From Verrucomicrobiota bacterium (GTDB lineage Bacteria > Verrucomicrobiota > Verrucomicrobiia > Opitutales > Opitutaceae), in assembly GCA_023447015.1 (NCBI GenBank), contig JAEXPG010000133.1, positions 1-6,286 of the forward strand: a DNA stretch of 6,286 nt. Direction: 5' to 3'. Numbering within the stretch: position 1 is the first letter of the stretch; each line of letters opens with the position of its first letter. Positions 1-6,281 of the stretch are shown piece by piece. Below the pieces are notes generated by a model, which saw nothing but the letters and a program-made list of their open reading frames with translations, was not told the DNA's origin and did no database searches. The translations under genes and the position numbers were made by a program.

Positions 1-1
1 T

Positions 2-889
2 GTGCGGTCCGCGCGCGCCTTCGGCCCGGAAATCGTGCTCTGCATGGGACGCATGGCCAACTGCGGGGCCGCCCGGCTCCAACGTGCGCTGCCCGCCACG
101 GTCGTCGTCGCCACCGTTCGGACCGGAAAAGGCCTGCCCTGGCTCTACCGCCGCTCCCTGCGGACAGTCCGCCATGTGATCGCGAACTCCGCGTTTGCCC
201 GCGACACGCTTGTCGCGGGCGAAGGGGCCGACAGCCGCTGCACCGTCATCCCCAACGCCCTGCTCCACGCCGCGCTGCTCGACACCGTGCCCGCGCCCGC
301 GGCACCGCCGGTGCTGCTCTGCGTCGCGCAGTTCCGCCCGGAGAAGAACCAACGCGAACTTCTCGAACTGGTAGCCACCCTGCCGCGCGAGCTGCCTTGG
401 CGGCTCGCACTGGTCGGCGATGGCCCCACCCGCGTCGCCTGCCAGCGCCAAGCGGCCTCGCTCGGACTCTCCGAACGCGTCGAGTTCCTCGGCTGGCAGG
501 CCGCCCCCGCGCAATTCTACCGCACGGCCTCCGTCGCCGTGCTCACCTCGCAACGCGAATCGCTCCCCAACTTCCTCGTCGAGGCGCAGTGCGCCGGACT
601 GCCAGTCGTGAGCTATGCGGTCGGCGGCGCGGCCGAGTGCTTCCGCGACGGCGCGAGCGGCCATCTCATCCCCGAGGGAGACCGGACGCGCTTCGTCGCC
701 GCCCTCACCTCTCTCCTCGCCGAGCCCGCCCAGCGGACCGCGATGTCGACGGCCGCCCGCGACTGGGCCCGCGAACAGTTCTCCCCCGCCCGGCAGGTTG
801 CCGCGCACCTCCGGCTCTTCGCCGAGCTGCGACAGGAGCAGTCCGCCACTACAGCGACGCCCGCTGGCGCGCCGCAAACTCCGCGCTGA
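2..889 (+). CDS. GT4-like glycosyltransferase, 5' end missing
   Basis: Probable retaining glycosyltransferase of the GT-B fold (GT4-like), moving a sugar from a nucleotide-sugar donor to an unidentified acceptor, often a cell-surface glycan or lipid. About 295 residues are visible. The end of the N-terminal domain includes an ANSAFARD segment (about 61-68) and a VIPNAL linker (82-87). The C-terminal donor-binding domain has a RPEKN motif (112-116, with Arg112 and Lys115 where the family binds donor phosphates), LVGDGP (137-142), VEFLGW (160-165) and an E-x7-E motif (Glu186 and Glu194), followed by a GLPVVSY segment. Whole family members usually have 350-400 residues, so the first part of the N-terminal domain lies off the left edge. 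The GTG at position 2 is only the first possible start in the window and is unlikely to be the true one. The last 20 or so residues are a Thr/Ala/Pro-rich tail, and the gene end overlaps the converging pabBC. Donor and acceptor cannot be inferred. Confidence 0.88.
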   Translation: MRSARAFGPEIVLCMGRMANCGAARLQRALPATVVVATVRTGKGLPWLYRRSLRTVRHVIANSAFARDTLVAGEGADSRCTVIPNALLHAALLDTVPAPAAPPVLLCVAQFRPEKNQRELLELVATLPRELPWRLALVGDGPTRVACQRQAASLGLSERVEFLGWQAAPAQFYRTASVAVLTSQRESLPNFLVEAQCAGLPVVSYAVGGAAECFRDGASGHLIPEGDRTRFVAALTSLLAEPAQRTAMSTAARDWAREQFSPARQVAAHLRLFAELRQEQSATTATPAGAPQTPR

Positions 890-3059
890 TTCGCCGCGTG
901 ACCGGGCAGTGTGCAACGGCGAACCGCCGCTCGCCCCACTCTGCGACGGGCATCACACCCATGATCGCGTTGGTCAGAAAAACCTCCTCCGCCTCGGCGA
1001 GCAGTCCGGGCGCAAGTGGACGCTCCTCCACCTGCGCACCGCAGATCTCAAGCACCACGCTGCGCGCCACTCCCGGCAGGATCTCGCCAGCTGGCGGCGT
1101 GAACACCCGGCCGCCCACCACGACGAAGAGGTTGCAGCCCGCACATTCGAGCGGGTTTCCGGCGGGGTCTGCAAAGACCACTTCGTCGAAGCCCTCCGCC
1201 TGCGCCGCCCGCTTCGCGAGCAGGTTCTCGAGGTAGGCGAGCGACTTCACCCCGTACAACGAACCCGCCCGGGCCACCGACGCGGTGCAGATCCGGAACC
1301 CGCGAGCATACTGCTCGGCCGTGTAGCCGGCAGCGCGGGAGACCGCGAACTCGGCCACACCGCCGACCTCGCGATGCCGCACGAGCTTAAACACCCCATC
1401 GCCGAGCTGGTTGGCCCGGGCCAACCGCGCCAACCGCTCCCGCCACTCGTCGAGCGTCGTCGGCAACTCGAGCCCGAGCGTGCGCGCCCCTTCACCGAGC
1501 CGCGCCACATGCCGGTCGAGAAACGCCGGCCGCCCACCCAGCGCCCGGATCGTCTCAAACAACCCGTGCGCATACATGAACCCGTCTCCAAGCGCCGACA
1601 CCCGCAGCTCCGCGGCGTCGACGAGTTCGTCGCCGCGGATTGCGAAGGGATGGTATGACGGCGGCATGGTCGGGTCTCCGACCAATGCCGTCCGCATCGC
1701 CCGCGCCTTGTCCAGCGTTTCCTGAAACTCGAGTTCCGGGTCCGAGTCCCACACGATGCCGCCGCCGACATGGTAGTACGCCTTCCCGCCATGGCAGAGC
1801 ATCGTGCGGATCGCGATGTTGAGGTCGCAGCCACCGTCGAACCCGATCCAGCCGATCGCACCGGTGTACACGTGCCGCCGGCAGGTCTCGAGTTCGTCGA
1901 TGATCTGCATCGCGCGGATCTTCGGCGCGCCGGTGATCGAACCGCCGGGAAACACCGCACGCACCGCATCGAGCACGTCGCACTCCTCGCGCAGCCGGCC
2001 CCGCACCGTCGCGACCAGATGGTGCACCGTCGGGTGTGTTTCCAGACGGCAAAGCTCGTCCACGCGCACCGAGCCGCTCTCGCAGACCCTCCCGAGATCG
2101 TTGCGCTCGAGATCGACGATCATCAGCAGCTCCGCGCGGTCCTTCTCACTGGCCAGCAACTCCGCCCGGCGCTGCGCATCCTCCGCCGGCGTCGTCCCGC
2201 GGCGCCGTGTGCCTTTGATCGGCCGCGTCTCGATCTCACGCCCGGCGACGCGCAGCAACCGTTCCGGCGAACTGCTCAACACCTGGAAGTCGCCACAGTC
2301 GAGGTACGCGGCAAACGCCGCCGGGCTCGCCGCGCGGAGGCGCCGGTAGAGCGCATAGGGGGCGCCGCCGTAGTCGGCGGCAAACCGCTGGGTGAGGTTG
2401 ATCTGGTAGACGTCGCCGGCCGCGATGTACTCGCGCACCCGCCGGACCCGCTCGAGGTACTCGGCCTTCGTGAGATTCGCGACGGGCTCGGAGGTCGCGA
2501 AACACGCGTCCTCCCGCCCCTGCACCGTCCCCTGCCGCGCCGCGGCGACCGCCACTTCGAGCGATCCGAGGATCTCCTCCGCCGTGCGTGCGTGCACGGG
2601 ATTCGCCACTGCGAAGGTCGCTCCGGTTGCATGGTCGTGGGCGATCACACCGTCGTGGAAACCGAGCAGGATCCGTGGCAGCGGCAGATCGTCGGTCGCG
2701 CGGCGTGGGATCGAGTCGAACGCCGCGCAGAGCTCATAGGAGAAGAACCCGACCGCGCCGCCGGTGAATGGAATCTCCGGGTGCACCGCGGCGGGATAGC
2801 GCCGCAGATACTCGCGCAGCCGCACCAACGGATCCCCGTCCAACCGCACTTCCACACAGCCGCGCTCCTCGACCGCGACGCCTCCTGCCTCCGTTTCGCG
2901 GAACACCAGGAATGGATCGAAACCGATGAACGAATACCCGCCCAGGCCGCCGGCGTGACGGGCACTATCGAGGAAGAAGGCCCCGCGCCGCTGCCGAAGT
3001 CCGGCAAATAGACGTTCCGGGATCAGTCCGCGCGCCAGTTCTCGGATGACGATCGCCAT
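849..3059 (-). CDS. pabBC: Aminodeoxychorismate synthase component I fused to aminodeoxychorismate lyase
   Basis: Bifunctional cytoplasmic enzyme of p-aminobenzoate synthesis, 736 residues. Residues 1 to about 460 are PabB, which aminates chorismate to 4-amino-4-deoxychorismate. The rest, about 272 residues, is PabC, a class IV PLP lyase that releases pyruvate to give pABA; the length matches free PabC proteins. PabB shows GDVYQINLTQRF (215-226), PIKGT (280-284), the DLERNDLGR block (316-324) and FPGGSITGAPK (370-380). Lys282 in PIKGT is the PabB-specific nucleophile; anthranilate synthases have PIAGT there, so TrpE is unlikely. In PabC, Lys605 (in YGVKSLAYLEN) is the expected PLP Schiff-base lysine, with ECAGCNLF (638-645) downstream. 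The ATG start has GGAG six bases upstream, inside the end of folK, and lies 3 bases after the folK stop. It is the last gene of the run. The glutaminase partner PabA, which usually supplies ammonia, is not in the window. Confidence 0.95.
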   Translation of the reverse strand: MAIVIRELARGLIPERLFAGLRQRRGAFFLDSARHAGGLGGYSFIGFDPFLVFRETEAGGVAVEERGCVEVRLDGDPLVRLREYLRRYPAAVHPEIPFTGGAVGFFSYELCAAFDSIPRRATDDLPLPRILLGFHDGVIAHDHATGATFAVANPVHARTAEEILGSLEVAVAAARQGTVQGREDACFATSEPVANLTKAEYLERVRRVREYIAAGDVYQINLTQRFAADYGGAPYALYRRLRAASPAAFAAYLDCGDFQVLSSSPERLLRVAGREIETRPIKGTRRRGTTPAEDAQRRAELLASEKDRAELLMIVDLERNDLGRVCESGSVRVDELCRLETHPTVHHLVATVRGRLREECDVLDAVRAVFPGGSITGAPKIRAMQIIDELETCRRHVYTGAIGWIGFDGGCDLNIAIRTMLCHGGKAYYHVGGGIVWDSDPELEFQETLDKARAMRTALVGDPTMPPSYHPFAIRGDELVDAAELRVSALGDGFMYAHGLFETIRALGGRPAFLDRHVARLGEGARTLGLELPTTLDEWRERLARLARANQLGDGVFKLVRHREVGGVAEFAVSRAAGYTAEQYARGFRICTASVARAGSLYGVKSLAYLENLLAKRAAQAEGFDEVVFADPAGNPLECAGCNLFVVVGGRVFTPPAGEILPGVARSVVLEICGAQVEERPLAPGLLAEAEEVFLTNAIMGVMPVAEWGERRFAVAHCPVTRRISAEFAARQRASL

Positions 3060-3062
3060 CGC

Positions 3063-3572
3063 TCACTCCGCCGTTCGGCAGTTCGCCAACGCGCCGAGCT
3101 TCCGCAAACCGGAGCAGTCGGCGCGCGCCGCCCATTCGGCGGCGTTCGCCGCGCCGAGCCGCAGGCCCGGCGCGATCTCCGCCAACGGCACGAGCACGAA
3201 GGCCCGCTCGGTCATCCGCGGATGCGGCAGGGTCAGCCGCTCCGTCTGCATGCTTGCGCCACCGTAGATGAGCAGGTCGATGTCGAGCGTGCGCGCTCCC
3301 CAGCGCTCGCGGCGCACCCGCCCATGCTCGGCCTCGGCCGCGAGGCACCGCTCCAACAGCGCCTCCGGATTGAGCGAGGTCTCCACGGCCACGACCATGT
3401 TGAGGTAGTCCGGCTGCTCAGGTCCACCCACCGGCGCGGTCTCGTAGACCGACGATTCCGCCACGACCCGCACCGCCCCGCCGCGCTCCAACGAGATCAG
3501 CGCCCCGCGCAGGAGCGCCGCGCGGTCGCCGAGGTTGCTGCCGAGGGCGAGGTAGGCGGTGCTCAACGGCAA
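3063..3572 (-). CDS. folK: 2-amino-4-hydroxy-6-hydroxymethyldihydropteridine pyrophosphokinase
   Basis: HPPK transfers pyrophosphate from ATP to 6-hydroxymethyl-7,8-dihydropterin, giving the activated pterin used by FolP. About 169 residues, normal for the family. The N-terminal AYLALGSNLGDR (6-17) is diagnostic. The family signature RWGARTLDIDLL (90-101) carries Asp97 and Asp99, the expected Mg-binding pair, and LPHPRMTERAFVLVPL (115-130) follows. No ATG fits. Two in-frame TTG codons lie just before the conserved start, at 3572 and 3566. GGAG sits 8 bases before the 3572 codon but 14 before the 3566 codon, so 3572 is preferred; the 3566 start would give MSTAYLALGSN, also typical of the family. 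The frame stays open upstream to about 4079, but that part lies antisense-free inside folB and folP in a shifted frame and is not HPPK. It overlaps folB by 10 bases (4 with the later start) and ends 3 bases before pabBC. Confidence 0.93.
   Translation of the reverse strand: MPLSTAYLALGSNLGDRAALLRGALISLERGGAVRVVAESSVYETAPVGGPEQPDYLNMVVAVETSLNPEALLERCLAAEAEHGRVRRERWGARTLDIDLLIYGGASMQTERLTLPHPRMTERAFVLVPLAEIAPGLRLGAANAAEWAARADCSGLRKLGALANCRTAE
3066..3069 (-). promoter_or_regulatory. Ribosome binding site for pabBC
   Basis: GGAG on the minus strand, inside the last codons of folK, lies 6 bases before the pabBC ATG. It supports that start and suggests pabBC can initiate on its own as well as by coupling to folK. 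Confidence 0.6.
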
Positions 3573-3925
3573 CGGGTGGTCTCCACCGCCACGTAGTCCA
3601 GCACGCCCTTCATCGGCACGCTGGGCTTCTTCACCATCACCTCGACCGCGGTGAGCCGCGGGAAATCCGCCAGCAACCGTTCGGCGATGCGCGCCGCGAG
3701 CGTCTCGATCATCCGGACCCGTTCCTCCTCGACCAACCGACGGCAAACCTCGTGCACGCGCACGTAGTCCACCGTCGCATCCAAGGCATCGGTGCGGGCC
3801 ACCTCGGCGATGTCGAGCGAGAGCGCCAGATCGACGATGAAGCGCTGGCCCAGCTTGTTCTCCTCGGCGAGGTCGCCGTGGTAGCCGTAGAAGAGCATGT
3901 TCTTGAGGTGGATTCGTCCGTTCAT
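3563..3925 (-). CDS. folB: Dihydroneopterin aldolase
   Basis: FolB cleaves 7,8-dihydroneopterin to 6-hydroxymethyl-7,8-dihydropterin and glycolaldehyde, supplying FolK. It is 120 residues, the usual size for this small oligomeric tunnelling-fold enzyme. Motifs in order: FYGYHG (12-17) followed by Glu21-Glu22, with Glu22 matching the conserved pterin-anchoring Glu; a TVDY block (51-54) with Tyr54 matching the catalytic-site Tyr of characterised enzymes; a VRMIETLAARIAERLL helix (70-85); and a VMVKKPSVP segment (97-104) with Lys100 at the place of the catalytic Lys. All key residues are present, so it should be active. Its ATG overlaps the folP stop as ATGA. There is no clear Shine-Dalgarno sequence before it, which suggests translation by reinitiation after folP. 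The C-terminus overlaps the start of folK. Epimerase activity, which some members also have, cannot be judged. Confidence 0.95.
   Translation of the reverse strand: MNGRIHLKNMLFYGYHGDLAEENKLGQRFIVDLALSLDIAEVARTDALDATVDYVRVHEVCRRLVEEERVRMIETLAARIAERLLADFPRLTAVEVMVKKPSVPMKGVLDYVAVETTRCR
3581..3584 (-). promoter_or_regulatory. Ribosome binding site for folK
   Basis: GGAG on the minus strand, within the last codons of folB, lies 8 bases before the TTG at 3572 and 14 bases before the TTG at 3566. The spacing is the main reason for choosing the 3572 start. Confidence 0.5.
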
Positions 3926-4785
3926 GGCAGAGCGTTGCGCAGGGCGGCCGCCATCCGGGCGGCGCGGAGATTGGCGCGCACGTCGTGCACGCGGAGAAAC
4001 TCAACCTTTTGCCACACGGCCACCGTCGTCGTGGCGAGGGTGCCCTCGAGCCGCTCGTCCGGAGGCAGGCCGAGCACATGCGAGATCACCGACTTGCGGG
4101 AGGCGCCAAGCAGGACCGGCAGGCCGAGCGCGCGCAGCTCTCCCACGCGAGCGATGAGTGCGAGATTCTGTTCCTGCGTCTTGTGAAAACCGATTCCCGG
4201 ATCGATCACGAGCCGCTCCGCCGGCAGTCCGGCCTCGGCAGCGATCGCCAACGACCGGCGGAAAAACGCGAGCTGCCTCTCGATCACGTCGCCGGTCTCC
4301 GCCGCAAACTTCGCATCGTAGTGCATCACGACCGCCGCAGCGCCGTACTGCGCCGCCAGCCGCGCCAACTCCGGCTCGCGTTGGAAACCGTGGATGTCGT
4401 TGACCAGATGCGCGCCGGCCTCGAGCGCCGCCCGCGCGACCGCCGTACGGTAGGTGTCGACCGAGAGCGGCACCTTGGTTCGCCCCGCCAACTCGGCAAT
4501 CACCGGCACGACGCGCGCGATCTCCTCGGCCTCGGGAATCTCGACGTGCGCGCCGGGGCGCGTCGGTTGCCCGCCGATGTCGAGCAAGTCCGCGCCCTCG
4601 GCGATCAGTTCCTCGGCGTAGCGCACCGCCGCCTCGGTCGTCGCATGCCGCCCGCCGTCGTAGAACGAGTCGGGCGTCACGTTGACGATCCCCATGATCC
4701 GCGGCCCTCCCGACAGCTCCAGCCGCAGTCCCCGGCAATCGAGGACGCGCGCCGGAGTCGGCTTGGGCTGGTTGCAGCTGATCAT
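3922..4785 (-). CDS. folP: Dihydropteroate synthase
   Basis: DHPS condenses 6-hydroxymethyldihydropterin pyrophosphate with pABA to 7,8-dihydropteroate; it is the sulfonamide target. 287 residues, a TIM barrel of normal size. Visible motifs: MGIVNVTPDSFYDGG (31-45, loop 1), GGQPTRPGA (71-79, loop 2), SVDTY (108-112, Asp110), VNDIHGF (128-134, Asn129 and Asp130), VMH (153-155), DPGIGFHKT (195-203, Asp195), GASRKSV (227-233, Lys231) and RVHDV (265-269). The pterin-binding Asp, Asn and Lys residues are all kept. Loop 2 is unusual: the common GGESTRPG reads GGQPTRPG, and loop 1 has Tyr42 where Ser is common. The ATG at 4785 is the first start after an in-frame stop about 10 bases upstream. No good Shine-Dalgarno sequence precedes it. 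It begins the tight fol/pab cluster, and its stop overlaps the folB start by 4 bases. Confidence 0.95.
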   Translation of the reverse strand: MISCNQPKPTPARVLDCRGLRLELSGGPRIMGIVNVTPDSFYDGGRHATTEAAVRYAEELIAEGADLLDIGGQPTRPGAHVEIPEAEEIARVVPVIAELAGRTKVPLSVDTYRTAVARAALEAGAHLVNDIHGFQREPELARLAAQYGAAAVVMHYDAKFAAETGDVIERQLAFFRRSLAIAAEAGLPAERLVIDPGIGFHKTQEQNLALIARVGELRALGLPVLLGASRKSVISHVLGLPPDERLEGTLATTTVAVWQKVEFLRVHDVRANLRAARMAAALRNALP

Positions 4786-4918
4786 GCGGAGGACTCATCG
4801 GTGCCCCACCCCGCCGCCGCCGCCAAGCCCAAAGGCCCGGGCCCGGCACGCCCCAGCAGCGCCGATTGCCCGACAGGGCACCTCATCGCGCGCGCCCGCC
4901 GCCCCGGTCCGCCTCCGC
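4786..4918. other. Spacer between ilvN and folP, no gene
   Basis: This 133-base stretch is the only real gap between genes in the window. It is extremely GC-rich, with a CCG triplet run on the plus strand near 4811-4824 and a 10-base palindrome (ggcccgggcc) at 4834-4843. I see no clear -35/-10 promoter, no hairpin followed by a T run for a Rho-independent terminator, and no known riboswitch. It may hold a promoter for the fol/pab genes or simply be transcribed through from ilvBN; the sequence does not decide between these. Confidence 0.6.
4867..4880 (-). repeat. Small hairpin in the folP leader
   Basis: TGCCC and GGGCA form a perfect 5-bp stem with a 4-base loop, about 80-95 bases upstream of the folP start. 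No T run follows on the transcribed strand, so it is not a standard terminator. The left arm as transcribed (GGTGCCC, 4882-4876) can also pair over 7 bp with GGGCACC at 4806-4800, which would exclude the small hairpin. In sequence this GC-rich, such matches can arise by chance. Confidence 0.25.
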
Positions 4919-5215
4919 CTAGGAGAAGATCCCCGGCCGCAGGAAGCACGCGATACCGAGGTCCGGACGATGCTGGACCGCCAGCACGTCGTGCAGCTTC
5001 GCGAGCTGCCGTTCGACCTGCTCCAGCTTGGGATCGTCGGCGACGAGAAGCAGCATCCGGCTCGTCGAACGGTCGGCCTCCGGAACGCAGAGGATCGCGT
5101 CCAGGTTGAAGGCACGCCGGGCGAAGAGCCCGGTGATGTGCGACATCGCGCCGGGATGGTTGCGCACCCGCAGTTCGAGCACGGTGGAGGGATTCGGGGT
5201 GATGGACTCAGGCAT
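4919..5215 (-). CDS. ilvN: Acetohydroxyacid synthase small (regulatory) subunit, short IlvN type
   Basis: Regulatory subunit of acetohydroxyacid synthase. In the family it stimulates the catalytic subunit and confers feedback inhibition by valine. At 98 residues it is a single ACT domain (about 12-81) with a short tail. It lacks the extra C-terminal domain of the roughly 160-residue IlvH type, and matches the size of E. coli IlvN. LELRVRNHPGAMSHITGLFA (13-32) includes the RNHPG turn that forms the effector site in ACT-type subunits, followed by RRAFNLDAILC (33-43). This stretch strongly resembles E. coli IlvN as I remember it. The start overlaps the ilvB stop by 8 bases (ATGCCTGA), and no clear Shine-Dalgarno sequence is seen, so translation is probably coupled to ilvB and subunit ratios linked. 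Valine sensitivity is inferred from the family. Confidence 0.94.
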   Translation of the reverse strand: MPESITPNPSTVLELRVRNHPGAMSHITGLFARRAFNLDAILCVPEADRSTSRMLLLVADDPKLEQVERQLAKLHDVLAVQHRPDLGIACFLRPGIFS

Positions 5216-6281
5216 GGGCGGCGGCAGGTTCGGTTTCGGTGATGGTCTGGTGGTTGGCGGCGCCCGGGGGCACCATCGGGAGCACGTTGGCGGTCTCCCG
5301 GATCGGGATGTCGACGAGGCACGGACCGGGCGCGGCCAACGCCTCGGCCAGTTGCCCGAGCGGATCGCCGTACGGGTCGAGCGTCACGCCGCGCAGGCCG
5401 AAGCCGCGCGCGATGGCGGCGAAATCGGGCGAGCCGAGGAAACGCGACGCCGAGTAGCGCCCGCCGTAGCACAGCTCCTGCTGCTGGCGCACGAGGCCGA
5501 GGTGCGCGTTGTTGCACACCAGCACCGCGACCGGGAGATCGAGCTCCGCGAGCGTGGCCAATTCCTGGATATTCATGAGGATCGAGCCGTCGCCGCTCAC
5601 GCAGACCACCCGGCGGCCGGGCGCGGCGAGCGCCGCCCCGATCGCCGCGGGCAAACCGAAGCCCATGGTGCCGAGCCCCCCGGAGGTGAGCAGCGAACGG
5701 GGCCGGCTGAACGGCAACGCCTGCGCCACCCACATCTGGTGCTGGCCGACGTCGGTGGTCACGATTGCATCCTCCGGCAACGCCTCCCCAAGGAACCGGC
5801 AGAGGTTGACAGGGTGCAGCGGCTCGTCCGCGCGCGGCGGATGCCGGAGAGGGTGCGCCGCACGCAATTCCGCCGCGCGGGCGCGCCACTCCGGCCGCGG
5901 CTGCGCCGGGAGCCGACGGAGCAGCCCGGCAAGCGCATCGGCGGCGTCGCCGGCGAGGGCAAGCGCGGCGGCGCGGATCTTGCCGAGTTCGGCGCGGTCG
6001 ATGTCGAGATGCGCGATCGTCGCCTGCGGGCAGAACTCGACGACCTTGCCGGTGGCGCGGTCGTCGAAGCGCGCGCCCACGGCGAAGATCACGTCGGCCT
6101 CGCGCATGAGGAGGTTGGTCCCCTTGCCGCCGTGCATGCCGAGCATGCCCAGGTTCAGCGGGTCGTCGGCCGCGAGGGTGCCGAGGGCGTTGAGCGTGGT
6201 GACCGCGGGCGCATCGAGTCGGCGGGCGAGCTCGCGGGCCAGGCTGGTCGCGCCGGGGGGCGGGCACCCCCCCCCCCCCAA
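5208..6281 (-). CDS. ilvB: Acetohydroxyacid synthase large (catalytic) subunit, isozyme I-like, N-terminus missing
   Basis: ThDP- and FAD-dependent enzyme making 2-acetolactate from two pyruvates (valine, leucine) or 2-aceto-2-hydroxybutyrate (isoleucine). About 350 residues remain of some 560. The ThDP-pyrimidine domain with its catalytic Glu and part of the central domain lie off the right edge. Seen (numbered from the TTG at 6281): LGMLGMHG (44-51), GARFDDRATGK (69-79) and HLDIDRAELGK (91-101) of the central domain, DVGQHQMW (177-184), SGGLGTMGFGLPAA (200-213), and the ThDP-Mg motif from GDGS (230-233) to Asn257-Asn258. Instead of the common RQWQ, the sequence has RQQQ (265-268), as in E. 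coli isozyme I. The C-terminal LPMVPPGAAN (334-343) is typical. The TTG and the glycine run after it come from a 13-base homopolymer at the contig edge, so sequence beyond about 6266 should not be trusted. The true start lies outside the window. Confidence 0.94.
   Translation of the reverse strand: MGGGGCPPPGATSLARELARRLDAPAVTTLNALGTLAADDPLNLGMLGMHGGKGTNLLMREADVIFAVGARFDDRATGKVVEFCPQATIAHLDIDRAELGKIRAAALALAGDAADALAGLLRRLPAQPRPEWRARAAELRAAHPLRHPPRADEPLHPVNLCRFLGEALPEDAIVTTDVGQHQMWVAQALPFSRPRSLLTSGGLGTMGFGLPAAIGAALAAPGRRVVCVSGDGSILMNIQELATLAELDLPVAVLVCNNAHLGLVRQQQELCYGGRYSASRFLGSPDFAAIARGFGLRGVTLDPYGDPLGQLAEALAAPGPCLVDIPIRETANVLPMVPPGAANHQTITETEPAAAHA

Noticed and set aside
1770..3011. Long open frame of 413 codons on the plus strand opposite pabBC
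   Set aside because: It is antisense to a gene with clear catalytic motifs, has Arg/His/Asp-rich composition with no recognisable domain, and such frames are expected from GC-rich third codon positions.
849..3059. Anthranilate synthase component I (TrpE) as the identity of the chorismate-binding half
   Set aside because: The PIKGT lysine is typical of PabB, whereas TrpE has Ala there; the fused lyase domain and the folate neighbours also favour PabB.
3573..4079. N-terminal extension of FolK by about 169 residues, suggesting a fusion
   Set aside because: The extension lies in a shifted frame inside folB and folP, both of which have complete family motifs. HPPK proteins start where the conserved AYLALGSNLGD begins.
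4834..4843. Palindrome ggcccgggcc as an operator or terminator
   Set aside because: A 10-base GC-only palindrome is likely by chance in this composition. No T run follows and no second copy is seen.
3985..5109. Open frame of 374 codons on the plus strand opposite folP and ilvN
   Set aside because: It runs across two well-supported minus-strand genes and the spacer, has Arg/Pro-rich composition and no motif; it is a shadow frame.
4795..6267. Open frame of 490 codons on the minus strand over ilvB and ilvN
   Set aside because: It is a shifted frame of two recognised genes, extremely Arg/Pro/Ala-rich, with no domain signature.
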